From positions 169,140 to 233,139 of the forward strand of contig NZ_AAUW01000011.1 in assembly GCF_000168975.1 (NCBI RefSeq): a stretch of DNA of 64,000 nt, in the 5' to 3' direction. Of this stretch, positions 26,977 to 36,570 are shown one piece after another. The notes under the pieces were generated by a model. The model was not told the DNA's origin. It worked only from the letters and a program-made list of their open reading frames with translations, and made no database searches. A program made the position numbers and the translations under genes. Positions within the stretch are counted from its first letter, which is position 1; each line of letters opens with the position of its first letter. Origin of the DNA: Roseibium aggregatum IAM 12614 (GTDB lineage Bacteria > Pseudomonadota > Alphaproteobacteria > Rhizobiales > Stappiaceae).

Positions 26977-28293
26977 TCAATCCAGCAGGTTCGGCAGCCA
27001 GAGCGCCAGATCGGGGAAGAACAGCACCAGGAACAGGCCAACGGCCTGCAGCGCGATGAACGGCAGCACGGCGGCGAAGATTTCCTGAAGCTGGATGTCT
27101 TTCGGCGCCACCGACTTCAGGAAGAAGCAGGCAGGCCCAAAGGGCGGCGACAGGTAATAGATCTGGATGTTCATCGCAAAGAGTACCCCGAACCACACCG
27201 GATCGAACCCGAGATCCACCACCACCGGTGCGAAGATCGGCACGGTGATGAAGATGATTGCGATCCATTCCAGGAACGTGCCAAGCACCATGACGATCAG
27301 CATCATGACGACGATGACCATGATCGGCGCGATATCGAGGGAGGTCAGCAGGCCGCGCAGGAATTCGCCGCCGCCAATCCGGTTGTAGATACCGATCAGC
27401 GAGACAGCCCCCAGCACCAGCCAGATGATGGAACCGACCGTCAGCACTGTCTGGCGCATGGCATCGCGGGCCATCTTCCAGGTCAGCTCATTGCGGATGG
27501 CGGCAACCACAAGCGCACCGACTGCACCGACCGCCGCCGCTTCCGTGACGGTGGCAACACCGGAATAGATCACCCCGAGCACGGCACCTATCAGAAGCCC
27601 CGGCAGGACGACGCCTTTCAGAAACTTGACGCGCTGGAACAGCGGCAGTCCGGTTTCGGGAATATCGTAGATCGGCGCCAGCGCCGGATTGAGGCGTACC
27701 CGGATCAGAATATAGGTGATGAACAGCCCGGCGAGGATCAGCCCCGGCACTGCGGAAGCGGCGAACAGCTTGGTGATCGACACCTGGGCGGCAAGACCGT
27801 AGACGATCAGTACGACCGAGGGCGGGATCAGCGTTGCCAGAGCACCGGCCGCGCAGATGATACCGATGGAGAGCTTGCGGTCATACCCGAGGCGCAACAT
27901 CTGCGGCAAAGCGATCAGGCCAAGCATGACGATCTCGCCGCCCATGATCCCGGACATTGCCGCCAGCACCACCGCGACGACGCAGGTCTGCACCGCAACC
28001 GAGCCACGGAAGCGTCCGCCGAGGATCGCCATACTGTCGAACAGCGATTGCGCTATCCCCGATCGTTCGAGAACATTGGCCATGAAGACGAAGAAGGGAA
28101 CGGCAATCAGCTCGTATTTGTGCAGAACCTCGCCGACGTTGGCGGCAACGATGAAGAAGCCGGCACGTTCGCCGAAATAGAGGATCGCGGTTGCCAGCGA
28201 CACCGTCAGCGTGGTGATGCCGAGCGGCACGCCCAGCGCCATCAGGGCCAGCAGCGCAACGACGATCAGAAGGGTGATGATTTCAATGCCCAC
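26977..28293 (-). CDS. dctM: TRAP transporter large permease (DctM)
   Basis: The chain has about 12 hydrophobic helices and DctM signatures such as YELIAVPFFVFMANVLERSG, AAMSGIMGGEIVMLGLIALPQM and CAAGALATLIPPSVVLIVYG. I start at GTG 28293 (VGIEIITLL), with GGGGAG upstream and an 11-base overlap with dctQ; the open frame extends farther, but inside dctQ. It is the transport subunit for the second TRAP system, inferred to carry a sugar acid. Confidence 0.9.
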   Translation of the reverse strand: MGIEIITLLIVVALLALMALGVPLGITTLTVSLATAILYFGERAGFFIVAANVGEVLHKYELIAVPFFVFMANVLERSGIAQSLFDSMAILGGRFRGSVAVQTCVVAVVLAAMSGIMGGEIVMLGLIALPQMLRLGYDRKLSIGIICAAGALATLIPPSVVLIVYGLAAQVSITKLFAASAVPGLILAGLFITYILIRVRLNPALAPIYDIPETGLPLFQRVKFLKGVVLPGLLIGAVLGVIYSGVATVTEAAAVGAVGALVVAAIRNELTWKMARDAMRQTVLTVGSIIWLVLGAVSLIGIYNRIGGGEFLRGLLTSLDIAPIMVIVVMMLIVMVLGTFLEWIAIIFITVPIFAPVVVDLGFDPVWFGVLFAMNIQIYYLSPPFGPACFFLKSVAPKDIQLQEIFAAVLPFIALQAVGLFLVLFFPDLALWLPNLLD

Positions 28294-28807
28294 CGGCGAT
28301 CTCCCCTTCGGTGCGCTGGAACCAGCGAATGATGTTGGCAACAAGCTGGAGGATGTAGAGAACACAGCCCACCACAAGCAGGATCTTGAGATAGGTCGGC
28401 TGGATCGAATTGAGCGCAGTACCGGAATGCTCGGTGCGCTTCAGCACCTTCAGCATCGGGTCCCACAGAGCCATGGTCAGGACAATCACCGCACCCGCTG
28501 CGATCAGCATCTGCAACAGCCGCATGATGTGCCAGGCCCTCGGGCTGACCAGCGTTTCGATCATGGTGATGGAAATGTGCCGCTGTCGCTGGGTGACATA
28601 TCCAACCGCCAGCACCCAGGCCGAGGCACAGAGCGTCATGGCGAGTTCCGTCGACCAGACCGTCGGCCGGTCGAATCCGTAGCGCATGACCACTTCGAGT
28701 GCCGAGACTGCGATACACGCAAAAAACAGCACGGAGCAGCCATGACCGATGAACACGCTGACACTGTCCATGATATCGGCATAGCGCGCGAATAGGCGTC
28801 TCATCAT
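28283..28807 (-). CDS. dctQ: TRAP transporter small permease (DctQ)
   Basis: The 174-residue protein has four predicted helices, with RPTVWSTELAMTLCASAWVLAVGYVTQRQRHISI as the conserved middle segment. ATG 28807 follows AGGGAGAA. It lies between dctP and dctM, overlaps dctM by 11 bases and should form the membrane complex with it. Confidence 0.9.
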   Translation of the reverse strand: MMRRLFARYADIMDSVSVFIGHGCSVLFFACIAVSALEVVMRYGFDRPTVWSTELAMTLCASAWVLAVGYVTQRQRHISITMIETLVSPRAWHIMRLLQMLIAAGAVIVLTMALWDPMLKVLKRTEHSGTALNSIQPTYLKILLVVGCVLYILQLVANIIRWFQRTEGEIAGGH

Positions 28808-28959
28808 TTCTCCCTGAATGCAGACCTTGCGGGGGCACGTTAGACGCCCCCCCGGCGCCGGGCATCGGGGCTTTGTCCGGCCCAACACCTCGGCAACAAG
28901 ACCGGGTGCCCCCCACCTCACCGTGAGGAGGGCAAGGGCACGCGGTGTTGCGATCAGTC

Positions 28960-29982
28960 CTAGTTTTTGAAGAGACCGATCTCGGTCATGTAGGAAATGT
29001 TTGCGTCCAGAGCTTCCTTGGCGAGGTCCGACTTCTGAGCGTAGGCCTCCCACTCCTTACGGGCGATCTCGCGCAGTTGGTCGCGATCTTCCTGCGCCCA
29101 GTTGATCACTTCGATCTTCTCGCCATCACCGTCTCTGGCGGCCAGTTCCTTGTCCTTCTTGTCGACCTCAGCCGCCATTGCAAACATGGCATCGTACCAC
29201 CAGTCGCGCAGGGCTTTCTGGTCTTCCGCGCTCAGCGCATCCCACTTTGCCTTGTTGATGGTGAACTGCATCGACGGCATGGAGTGAATACCGGGATAAA
29301 GCGGATACGGCGCGACGTCATGCAGACCGGTCGCGTCGTTGTTGACATAGGCCGAGGCATCCGCGGCATCGACGATGCCTTTTTCCAGAGCGCCATAAAC
29401 TTCAGAGAAGGGAATGGAGACCGGCGACGCACCGGCAGCCTGGAAAACCGCCGCGGCCAGGCCTTCGGGAGAGCGGATCTTCTTGCCGGCCAGATCTTCG
29501 AACGTGCGGATCGGCACGCGGGCCGGCAGCGCTTCGCGGGAATAGGGGCCGCAAGCCACGACCTGCACTTCACCACCGGTGACCGCATCGGCAGCCTTCT
29601 GCATCACGGCTTCGCCGCCGCCATCCTTGCAGAAACCCAGCATCTGCTGCGGCGTGTCATAGCCGGAAATGAGATCGCCCATGATGGCATAAGCCGGCTC
29701 GCGGCCCGCGAAGTAGTTCACTGACGTGAAGTCGCCGTCCAGAACGCCAGCCGCGACAGCATCCGGCGTTTCCCTTGCCGGAACAACGGACCCGTTCGGC
29801 GTCAACAGGATCTCGACACGGCCGTCAGTCATTTCCGTGATCTTGGGCAGCCAGTTTTCCGTTAGGTACTGGGTGGAAAAGTCCCCTGCATTGAATGAGG
29901 TCTGAATGCTGAAGGTCTCGGCCTGCGCCATTGTTGCGATGACGGAGACCGAAGCTGCCAGGGCAGCGGCGGTGAATTTCAT
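28960..29982 (-). CDS. dctP: TRAP transporter substrate-binding protein (DctP)
   Basis: The signal peptide ends near residue 22 (VSVIATMAQA), then ETFSIQTSFNAGDFSTQYLTENW begins the mature lobe. The conserved arginine segment is EDLAGKKIRSPEGLAAAVFQ and the second-lobe motif is EVYGALEKGIVDAADAS, typical of the DctP 7 / mannonate-type branch. ATG 29982 has GGAGG upstream. It is divergent from a GntR regulator with a perfect palindrome between them. The 150 bases after its stop hold GC-rich palindromes that may protect its mRNA. Confidence 0.92.
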   Translation of the reverse strand: MKFTAAALAASVSVIATMAQAETFSIQTSFNAGDFSTQYLTENWLPKITEMTDGRVEILLTPNGSVVPARETPDAVAAGVLDGDFTSVNYFAGREPAYAIMGDLISGYDTPQQMLGFCKDGGGEAVMQKAADAVTGGEVQVVACGPYSREALPARVPIRTFEDLAGKKIRSPEGLAAAVFQAAGASPVSIPFSEVYGALEKGIVDAADASAYVNNDATGLHDVAPYPLYPGIHSMPSMQFTINKAKWDALSAEDQKALRDWWYDAMFAMAAEVDKKDKELAARDGDGEKIEVINWAQEDRDQLREIARKEWEAYAQKSDLAKEALDANISYMTEIGLFKN

Positions 29983-30029
29983 GGTGTCCTCCACTCGATT
30001 GCGCGGGGAGCTCCTCCTCCCGCTATCTG

Positions 30030-30051
30030 ATGCATTAATATATTAGTGCAT
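30030..30051. promoter_or_regulatory. GntR operator (22-bp palindrome)
   Basis: The half-sites ATGCA and TGCAT frame TAATA/TATTA around the dyad at 30040/30041, leaving one unmatched base in each arm. It lies 48 bases upstream of dctP and 64 bases upstream of the GntR gene, a position suited to control both. Confidence 0.75.
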
Positions 30052-30114
30052 TTCTTGCAAGTGTGTTCTATCTTTCGCCGAGAGGAATCGTGCATTCGAA
30101 GAAAAGGAGCGGCG

Positions 30115-30840
30115 ATGACGGTTGAACTGGATCAGATGCTGAATGACCCGAGCAAGGTGGCGGACACCGGCACTGGCGAACGGATCCGGCGCATCTCTGT
30201 CAGTCAGCAAATCCAGGAATCGCTGCGGGCACGGATCATCTCGCTGGAACTCAAGCCCGGGCTCAGCCTGTCGCGGACAGATCTCGCCACGCACTATGGC
30301 GTCAGCCAGACGCCCGTGCGCGATGCGATGATGAAGCTGGAAGAAGAAGGATTGCTGACCATCTATCCGCAATCCAAGACCGAAGTGTCGAAGATCGATG
30401 TCGCCCACGCCCGCGAAACACAGTTCCTGCGCCTGTCACTGGAGCTGGAGGTGACCCGCACCCTGGCCGGACAGGAAGACAAATCATCCATCGCACCGGC
30501 GCGGCAGCTCCTCCGGCTTCAGGAAACAGCTCTTGCCGAAGACGATCTCGGCCTATTTGCCACCTTCGACAAACGGTTTCACCTGTCGCTGTTCAAGGCA
30601 GTCGGGCTTTCCAGTCTGTATCAGCTCGTTGCGTCGCGCTCGGGCCATATCGACCGGTTGCGCAATCTCAACCTGCCGGATCCCGGCAAACCGGCCAGCA
30701 TCCTGCGATACCACGCATTGATCCTCGACGGCATAGAGGCAAGCGACGAAACGGCAACAGAAGCTGCCGTGCGCGAACATCTGTCGGGCACCTTGAAACA
30801 GGTCGACCAGATCGTCGCCCGAAATCCTGCGTTCTTCTAG
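30115..30840 (+). CDS. GntR family regulator, FadR/FCD subgroup
   Basis: The N-terminal winged helix is clear: SVSQQIQESLRARIISLELKPG, LSRTDLATHYGVSQTPVRDAMMKLEEEGLL. The C-terminal all-helical FCD domain carries likely metal/ligand residues in FDKRFHLSLFKAVG and RYHALILDGIEASD. ATG 30115 with GGAG six bases upstream is chosen over the open frame that begins in the operator. It most likely controls the divergent TRAP/dehydratase operon in response to a sugar acid or its breakdown product. Confidence 0.9.
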   Translation: MTVELDQMLNDPSKVADTGTGERIRRISVSQQIQESLRARIISLELKPGLSLSRTDLATHYGVSQTPVRDAMMKLEEEGLLTIYPQSKTEVSKIDVAHARETQFLRLSLELEVTRTLAGQEDKSSIAPARQLLRLQETALAEDDLGLFATFDKRFHLSLFKAVGLSSLYQLVASRSGHIDRLRNLNLPDPGKPASILRYHALILDGIEASDETATEAAVREHLSGTLKQVDQIVARNPAFF

Positions 30841-30901
30841 ACCCGATTGCTTAACCACCAGAATGGTAACGCCAAGTAGCGCAGAAAAACGGCACCGCCC
30901 G

Positions 30902-31489
30902 TCAGGCAGCCTGATTGATCACCGCTGAAGAAACCAGAGCCCGCGCCGCCTCTCCCGCAGCTTCCGCATATGAAGCATCGCGGTGAACCAGGATCGTTGA
31001 AAACGCACCATCCAGCAGCAGCACGATATGCCTGGCGAGGTCCGGTGCGCAGTCAATACCCGCGACCTCGAATTCTTCCGCCATCCAGGCCTCGAATTTC
31101 TTCTTGTGCCCGGCTCCGACCTTCATCGCCGGATGCCCGGGCATATTGGCAAGTTCCGCCGCCGTGCGCAGAAAACCGCACCCCTTCCACTTCGGATGTC
31201 TTGCAGAGACTGCTATCTGGCGGAAGATCGCCTGCACCTTGTCCGGAAGCTCACCTTCGGCCTCACCAAACCATTTGCGGAACTGATTGAGGTTCGGTTG
31301 ATCGCGAGACGCCAGATAGGCTTCGATCAGGTCGTCCTTGCTCTTGAAATGATAGTAGACCGTCTTCTTGGTGATGCCCGCCTTCTCCGCGATCGTATCC
31401 AGACTGACGGCGCGAATTCCCTCTGCATAGAAGAGCTTGTTGGCAGCGGTGAGGATCCGCTCTCTGGCTGTCTCGGCTGACTTGATCAT
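30902..31489 (-). CDS. TetR family regulator
   Basis: The HTH is complete: ILTAANKLFYAEGIRAVSLDTIAEKAGITKKTVYYHFKSKDDLI (residues about 11-54). The rest is a helical ligand domain with GCGFLRTAAELANMPGHPA, common in regulators of acyl-CoA or small electrophile metabolism. It is divergent from the enoyl-CoA hydratase gene across an 86-bp gap that holds a 28-bp palindrome, so it probably represses that gene and itself. Confidence 0.88.
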   Translation of the reverse strand: MIKSAETARERILTAANKLFYAEGIRAVSLDTIAEKAGITKKTVYYHFKSKDDLIEAYLASRDQPNLNQFRKWFGEAEGELPDKVQAIFRQIAVSARHPKWKGCGFLRTAAELANMPGHPAMKVGAGHKKKFEAWMAEEFEVAGIDCAPDLARHIVLLLDGAFSTILVHRDASYAEAAGEAARALVSSAVINQAA

Positions 31490-31493
31490 CCTA

Positions 31494-31521
31494 GAAGTAT
31501 ACTCACCAGTGAATATACTTC
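31494..31521. promoter_or_regulatory. TetR operator (28-bp imperfect palindrome)
   Basis: GAAGTATACTCAC (31494-31506) and GTGAATATACTTC (31509-31521) are complementary at 12 of 13 positions around a two-base centre. The site starts four bases before the tetR start codon on the minus strand and 54 bases before the hydratase gene. Confidence 0.8.
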
Positions 31522-31575
31522 AATGCGCTTCACCGGTAGCGTTCCCCCATCGACATCAGACCAAGGACACAGCCC

Positions 31576-32367
31576 ATGACCGCTCCCGTTCTTCTGGACC
31601 GCCACGGCCCGATCGCGCTTCTGACGATCAACCGGCCGGAAAAGCTGAATGCACTCGACTACACGACGAACGACCTCCTCCTGGCTCATCTGGACGAACT
31701 GGAACCGGACGACGGCATCGGTGCTGTTGTCATAACCGGCGCGGGCAGGCGCGCCTTTTCGGCCGGCGGAGACATTCACGAGTTTTCACGCAGCATTGCA
31801 GACGGCATAGAGGACGCGGTACGTGACTTCTGCCAGCGGGGGCAGCGCATGACCGCCCGTCTGGAAGACTATCCCAAACCAGTTATCGCAGCCGTCAACG
31901 GCCTGGCTTACGGCGGTGGCTGCGAGATCACCGAGGCGGTCCATCTTGCCGTTGCCTGCGAAAGCGCGCTCTTTGCCAAACCGGAAATCAATATCGGCAT
32001 CCCGCCGACATTCGGCGGCACTCAGCGCCTGCCGCGTCTTGCAGGCCGCAAACGGGCCCTGGAATTGCTGCTGACCGGTGACAGCTTTTCCGCGGCAAGA
32101 GCTTTTGACCTTGGCCTGGTCAATCAGGTTGTCGCTGACGGCAGGGAACTGGACGCAGCCTTCGCCCTGGCAGAGCGCATCCTGCGCCACTCTCCCCTCG
32201 CTGCTTCCAGGATCCTGACCGCTGTCACACGCGGGTTGAATACGACCATCACAGAAGGCCTGCGGATCGAACAGGAACAGTTTGCACGCATGGCAGCCAC
32301 GCGGGACGTTCACGAGGGCCTCGCCGCCTGGATCGAGCGGCGCATGCCGGACTACCAAGGCGCTTGA
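31576..32367 (+). CDS. Enoyl-CoA hydratase/isomerase family protein
   Basis: The crotonase fold is clear. The oxyanion-hole loops are RAFSAGGDIHEF and VNGLAYGGGCEI; the two catalytic glutamates lie in GGGCEI and KPEINIGIPPTFGG, so hydratase activity is likely. Length (263 residues) is normal. Acyl substrate unknown. It is under probable control of the divergent TetR protein. Confidence 0.9.
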   Translation: MTAPVLLDRHGPIALLTINRPEKLNALDYTTNDLLLAHLDELEPDDGIGAVVITGAGRRAFSAGGDIHEFSRSIADGIEDAVRDFCQRGQRMTARLEDYPKPVIAAVNGLAYGGGCEITEAVHLAVACESALFAKPEINIGIPPTFGGTQRLPRLAGRKRALELLLTGDSFSAARAFDLGLVNQVVADGRELDAAFALAERILRHSPLAASRILTAVTRGLNTTITEGLRIEQEQFARMAATRDVHEGLAAWIERRMPDYQGA

Positions 32368-32385
32368 AGTCAGCCGGACAAAACC

Positions 32386-32412
32386 GGACAGCACGCCTGA
32401 GGTGTGCTGTCC
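32386..32412 (+). terminator. Hairpin after the enoyl-CoA hydratase gene
   Basis: A perfect 9-bp stem, GGACAGCAC (32386-32394) with GTGCTGTCC (32404-32412), follows the stop by 18 bases. There is no T-run directly after it, so termination may need Rho. Confidence 0.55.
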
Positions 32413-32844
32413 ACGCGTATGTCAGAAAAGTTTTACAAAAAAATACGTGTTATATGACAAGGTGTTACAGGCGCACCTCCAACTCAAACCCGATTTTTCC
32501 CGCACCGGCTGTTGTAATGAATCCGGTGTTTGGTAAGGTCTCGCCACCAAATGACTGAAAGGCGCGCGCCGCTCCAACAGCGGATGAAACGGGCACCAGA
32601 CAGCCCAGCTTCCGCATCTGCAGCACCCTTTGCTGCCTTGTGCGCCTTCCAGAAAAGTCCGGCATTCGACCCTTCGCGCAAGGGGTCGGCTAGAATCCGT
32701 CCAGTGCATCCTCGCACCACCTGCCGGACTTGAAACAGACCATTTCCGACGCTCGCCGCCCGACCTCCGGGCGGTGCATGAGCGCGTGCACGCTGCGGCC
32801 CGTTCCGTGCGGCATCGCTCGACCTCAAAAAGGAGACGTTATCC
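32413..32844 (+). other. Long leader of the betaine-synthesis gene with potential RNA structure
   Basis: No coding sequence is convincing here. The segment 32413-32460 is AT-rich and may hold a promoter. From 32525 to 32597 several helices could form: GGTG/CACC (32525-32528 with 32594-32597) enclosing TTTGGT/ACCAAA (32529-32534 with 32546-32551) and CCGCT/AGCGG (32569-32573 with 32579-32583). Another hairpin sits near 32757-32775. I do not recognise a known riboswitch class. Confidence 0.4.
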
Positions 32845-34536
32845 ATGCAGGCTGAACAGCTGGCGACCAATGCCGAGTTGCAACTGGATGAGCAGGCTTA
32901 TGGCCAGGATCCGATTGCAGACCGTGAGACGGATCTCTATCGCGGCGAATACATCATGTCGTTCGTGGAAAAGTGGGACGAGTTGATCGACTGGGACGCA
33001 CGGGCAGACAGCGAGGGACAGTTCTTCATGGACGTGCTGCGTGCACGCGGCAAGGAAACCGTTCTTGATGTCGCCACCGGGACGGGCTTTCACTCGGTGC
33101 GGCTGACCCGCTCCGGGTTCAACGTCACTTCTGCAGACGGCTCCGCCGCGATGCTGGCCAAAGCCTTCCAGAACGGCCAGAAACGCGGCATGATCCTGAA
33201 GACCGTTCAGGCCGACTGGCGTTGGCTCAACCGGGACATCCAGGGCAAATACGACGCCATCATCTGCCTCGGCAACTCCTTTACGCACCTGCATGACGAA
33301 CTGGACCGCCGCCGGGCGCTTGCCGAATTCTACGCCGCGCTCAAACACGACGGCATCCTGATCATCGATCAGCGCAACTACGATGCGATGCTCGACCAGG
33401 GCTATTCGAACAAGCACAAATATTATTACGCTGGCAAGAAGGTGAAGGCTGAGCCGGTGCATATGGACGAAGGCCTCGCCCGTTTCAAATACAGCTTCCC
33501 CGATGGTGCCGAGTACACGCTCAACATGTGCCCCATCCGCAAGAACTACATGCGCCGCCTCCTGTCGGAAGCAGGCTTCGAGCGGGTCCGCACCTATGGC
33601 GACTTCCAGGAAACCTTTGCGGAAAACGATCCGGACTTCTTCATCCACATCGCCGAAAAGTCCAGCCTGCAACTGGTTCGCTGGGGTGGCGCGCGCCCCG
33701 AAGACGGCTCCAAAGACATCCGTGAGGTCGCCGAAAGTTACTACGACAGTGACGACGCCGACACCTTCTACAGCCTTGTCTGGGGTGGTCAGGACCTGCA
33801 CATCGGCCTTTATGACGAGACCAGCAACATTCGCGAAGCCTCGGATCTGACCATCGACGAGATGGCCGGCATGCTGCCCAATCTCGGCGCGGATGCGAAG
33901 GTTCTAGACATTGGCTCCGGGTACGGCGGCGCAATGCGCAAGCTGGTCAAGGCCAGTGGCTGCAGCGCGGTTTGCCTGAACATCTCCGATGTCCAGAACG
34001 ACACCAACCGGCACCGCAACATTCAGCAGGGCTTCAAGGACAGGATCCGCGTCCAGCACGGCGTCTTCGAGGATATCCCGGAGCAGCCGGAAAGCTTCGA
34101 AATCGTCTGGAGCCAGGATGCAATCCTGCACTCCGACCAGCGTCACAAGGTGCTTCAGGAAGTCTACCGGGTGCTGAAGCCGGGCGGCTATTTCATCTTC
34201 ACCGACCCGATGCAGGCAGACGATGCCGATCCGAAAGCCCTTCAGCCGGTTTATGACCGCCTGCAGCTCAACAGCCTGGGCTCGATGCGGTTCTATCGTG
34301 AGACGGCCGAATCCCTTGGTTTTGAAACCGTCGAACAACGGGACATGACGCAGCAACTGCGCAATCACTATTTCCGGGTGCGTGAGGAACTGCTCGCCAA
34401 CTACGACAAGCTGCGCAACGAAGGTGCTTCTGCGGAATACCTCGACAAGATGTCCATCGGACTCATGAACTGGGTCAATGCTGCGGACGCCGGGCAACTC
34501 GCCTGGGGCATCCAGCTTTTCCGCAAGCCTGCCTGA
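32845..34536 (+). CDS. Glycine/sarcosine and sarcosine/dimethylglycine N-methyltransferase fusion
   Basis: The enzyme makes glycine betaine from glycine by three SAM-dependent methylations. Residues about 20-275 are a GSMT domain ([48 protein letters not shown]). Residues about 285-563 are an SDMT domain ([54 protein letters not shown]). The fused form is known from some halotolerant bacteria; others use separate proteins. ATG 32845 has AGGAG nine bases upstream. metK follows after 86 bases, supplying the methyl donor. The osmolyte role is inferred from family knowledge. Confidence 0.93.
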   Translation: MQAEQLATNAELQLDEQAYGQDPIADRETDLYRGEYIMSFVEKWDELIDWDARADSEGQFFMDVLRARGKETVLDVATGTGFHSVRLTRSGFNVTSADGSAAMLAKAFQNGQKRGMILKTVQADWRWLNRDIQGKYDAIICLGNSFTHLHDELDRRRALAEFYAALKHDGILIIDQRNYDAMLDQGYSNKHKYYYAGKKVKAEPVHMDEGLARFKYSFPDGAEYTLNMCPIRKNYMRRLLSEAGFERVRTYGDFQETFAENDPDFFIHIAEKSSLQLVRWGGARPEDGSKDIREVAESYYDSDDADTFYSLVWGGQDLHIGLYDETSNIREASDLTIDEMAGMLPNLGADAKVLDIGSGYGGAMRKLVKASGCSAVCLNISDVQNDTNRHRNIQQGFKDRIRVQHGVFEDIPEQPESFEIVWSQDAILHSDQRHKVLQEVYRVLKPGGYFIFTDPMQADDADPKALQPVYDRLQLNSLGSMRFYRETAESLGFETVEQRDMTQQLRNHYFRVREELLANYDKLRNEGASAEYLDKMSIGLMNWVNAADAGQLAWGIQLFRKPA

Positions 34537-34555
34537 TCCCCTTCCTTCCCGATCT

Positions 34556-34589
34556 CCTGCCCCGGCGCATTCAAGCCGCACGGGGCAGG
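34556..34589 (+). other. Hairpin between the methyltransferase gene and metK
   Basis: A 9-bp stem, CCTGCCCCG (34556-34564) with CGGGGCAGG (34581-34589), has a 16-base loop. It ends 33 bases before the metK start and lacks a T-run, so it is more likely an mRNA-processing or attenuation element than a full terminator. It lacks the conserved core of the SAM/SAH riboswitch. Confidence 0.6.
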
Positions 34590-34622
34590 ACATTCCTTTC
34601 CAAAAACGACAAGGAGCGCGCA

Positions 34623-35810
34623 ATGACGAAAAGATCCTGGCTATTCACCAGTGAATCCGTTTCCGAGGGACACCCGGACAAGGTCTGTGACCGGATATCC
34701 GACACCATTCTGGACGCTTTCCTGGAACAGGACCCTGACGCACGCGTTGCCTGCGAAACGCTGACCACCACCAATCATGTCACCATCGCGGGCGAAGTTC
34801 GCGGCCCCGATCAGGTCATGGACAATGTGGAAAGCCTGGTGCGCGAAGCCGTCCGCGACATTGGCTACGAGCAGGAAGGCTTCCACTGGCAGACGCTGGA
34901 GGTGATCAACCGCCTGCACCGCCAGTCGGCGGACATCGCCATGGGCGTCGACGAAGGCGACAAGGGCGAGGAAGGTGCCGGCGACCAGGGCATCATGTTC
35001 GGTTACGCCTGCAACGAGACCGAAGAACTGATGCCCGCGCCGATCCTTTTGTCGCACAAGATCCTGCGCACCATGGCCGAAGCCCGCAAATCGGGCCGCG
35101 AGCCGCGCCTTGGCCCGGATTCCAAGAGCCAGGTGACACTTCGCTATGAAAACGGTCGTCCGACCGGCATCGATGCCGTGGTCGTTTCCACCCAGCACGG
35201 CAAGAACGTCAGCCAGGAAGAAGTGCGCGAAGCGGTTCTGCCGTTCATCCTGCACGCTCTGCCCGTCGGCTGGTCCGTTCCGGACAACCGGATCTACATC
35301 AACCCGACAGGCCGCTTCGTGATCGGCGGACCGGATGGCGATGCCGGCCTCACCGGCCGCAAGATCATCGTCGACACTTATGGCGGTGCGGCTCCGCATG
35401 GTGGCGGTGCCTTTTCCGGCAAGGATCCGACCAAGGTTGACCGGTCGGCCGCCTATGCCTCGCGCTATCTCGCCAAGAACGTGGTAGCCGCCGGGCTTGC
35501 CGACAAATGCCTGATCCAGCTCGCCTATGCCATCGGCATGCCGGAGCCGGTCGCTGTCTATGTCGACACGCAGGGAACCGGCAAGGTCGATGAAGTCGCT
35601 CTCGGCAAGACCCTGCGCGAGATGGTGCGCCTGACGCCGCGCGGCATTCGCGAGCGCCTTGGCCTGTCGAAGCCGATCTACGCCCGCACGGCCGCTTACG
35701 GCCATTTCGGCCGCGCACCGGAGAAAGACGGCGGTTTCGGCTGGGAAAAAACAGATCTCGCCAACGAACTCGCCCGGCACTTCGGCGCCCGCGCGGACGC
35801 CGCAGAATAA
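34623..35810 (+). CDS. metK: S-adenosylmethionine synthetase
   Basis: MetK condenses ATP and methionine into SAM. Signatures are [20 protein letters not shown] at the N-terminus, [12 protein letters not shown], and [19 protein letters not shown] (P-loop-like phosphate site). Length of 395 residues is normal. AGGAG precedes the ATG. Its location right after a triple methyltransferase suggests that this copy serves betaine synthesis; whether another metK exists elsewhere in the genome cannot be seen here. A terminator follows at 35826. Confidence 0.96.
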   Translation: MTKRSWLFTSESVSEGHPDKVCDRISDTILDAFLEQDPDARVACETLTTTNHVTIAGEVRGPDQVMDNVESLVREAVRDIGYEQEGFHWQTLEVINRLHRQSADIAMGVDEGDKGEEGAGDQGIMFGYACNETEELMPAPILLSHKILRTMAEARKSGREPRLGPDSKSQVTLRYENGRPTGIDAVVVSTQHGKNVSQEEVREAVLPFILHALPVGWSVPDNRIYINPTGRFVIGGPDGDAGLTGRKIIVDTYGGAAPHGGGAFSGKDPTKVDRSAAYASRYLAKNVVAAGLADKCLIQLAYAIGMPEPVAVYVDTQGTGKVDEVALGKTLREMVRLTPRGIRERLGLSKPIYARTAAYGHFGRAPEKDGGFGWEKTDLANELARHFGARADAAE

Positions 35811-35825
35811 GCGATCAATACAATA

Positions 35826-35858
35826 CCGGCGCGGCAATTGTCGCGCCGGGTATTTTTC
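35826..35858 (+). terminator. Rho-independent terminator of metK
   Basis: An 8-bp stem CCGGCGCG (35826-35833) / CGCGCCGG (35842-35849) is followed by TATTTTT. It stands between metK and the convergent SDR gene. Confidence 0.88.
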
Positions 35859-35880
35859 CGTTCCTGGTTGAGCCTTTACC

Positions 35881-36570
35881 TCAGAACCTTTCCACGCTCG
35901 GCCGCAGCTCAAGTTCGGATGTCCACGCGCTCTTGTCCTGACGCGAGATCTCCAGATAGGTCCGCGCGATTGCATCCGGATGAAGCGTCTTGTCCGGGTC
36001 ATCATAAGGCGCGCCACGGTCCGGATTGTAGATCACCCCGTCGATGACGAAATGAACCACGTGGATGTTCTGCGGCGACAACTCCCGGGCAAGCGACTGG
36101 CACAGGCCGCGCAAGGCGAACTTGCCCATGGCGAAGGGCGCCGATTGCGGAAAGCCCTTGATGCCGGCGGAAGCCCCGGTGAACAGCATCACGCCCTCCC
36201 CCTTCGGCACCATCCGCTTTGCCGCCTCATGCGCGACGGCCAGAGCGCCGAAAGCAGTCACATCCAGGGCGGCATGCACGTCCTCAAGATTGAGTTCGGC
36301 AACCGGCCCGCGCACACGGCCACTGGCGTTGTAGACGACAAGGTCCGGCGTTTCTCCCGCTTTATCGAGGTCCCGAAACAGTCGTGCCACGCTGGCTGCA
36401 TCGGCCGCATCGCACGCATGAGCTGTTGCCCCGGTTTCGGAACATAGCCCGTCCAGTTTCGCGGGGTTTCTTGCGGCCAGCGACACCGCGTAGCCTTCTT
36501 TCGCAAAGACCCGCGCCAGAGAGGCGCTGAGGCCCGCTCCGGCGCCGACGATCAGGGCGTTGCCGCTCAC
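35881..36570 (-). CDS. SDR-fold protein with Phe in place of the catalytic Tyr
   Basis: The Rossmann fold is clear: ALIVGAGAGLSASLARVFAKEG (cofactor loop), DLVVYNASGRVRGP (N-A-S-G in place of NNAG) and GASAGIKGF (catalytic Ser region). At the Y-x-x-x-K position the sequence is PFAMGKFALRG, so the proton-donating Tyr is Phe; I checked the codon (TTC). The Lys remains. Oxidoreductase activity may be altered or lost. The gene overlaps the upstream SDR by four bases (ATGA), in one operon with a TetR regulator. Confidence 0.85.
   Translation of the reverse strand: MSGNALIVGAGAGLSASLARVFAKEGYAVSLAARNPAKLDGLCSETGATAHACDAADAASVARLFRDLDKAGETPDLVVYNASGRVRGPVAELNLEDVHAALDVTAFGALAVAHEAAKRMVPKGEGVMLFTGASAGIKGFPQSAPFAMGKFALRGLCQSLARELSPQNIHVVHFVIDGVIYNPDRGAPYDDPDKTLHPDAIARTYLEISRQDKSAWTSELELRPSVERF

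Noticed and set aside
32525..32600. SAM-I-like wording (GATGAAACGGGCACC) before the methyltransferase
   Set aside because: The AGGGA and GGCAACC elements and the P2/P3 layout of SAM-I are missing.
34537..34622. SAM/SAH riboswitch upstream of metK
   Set aside because: The conserved GGCTTCCTGGCG-type core and the downstream GGAGCA pairing are absent; only a simple hairpin is present.
34641..34657. TTCACCAGTGAA palindrome in the metK start, similar to the TetR site at 31500
   Set aside because: It encodes the conserved FTSES residues of MetK, so the match is explained by protein sequence.
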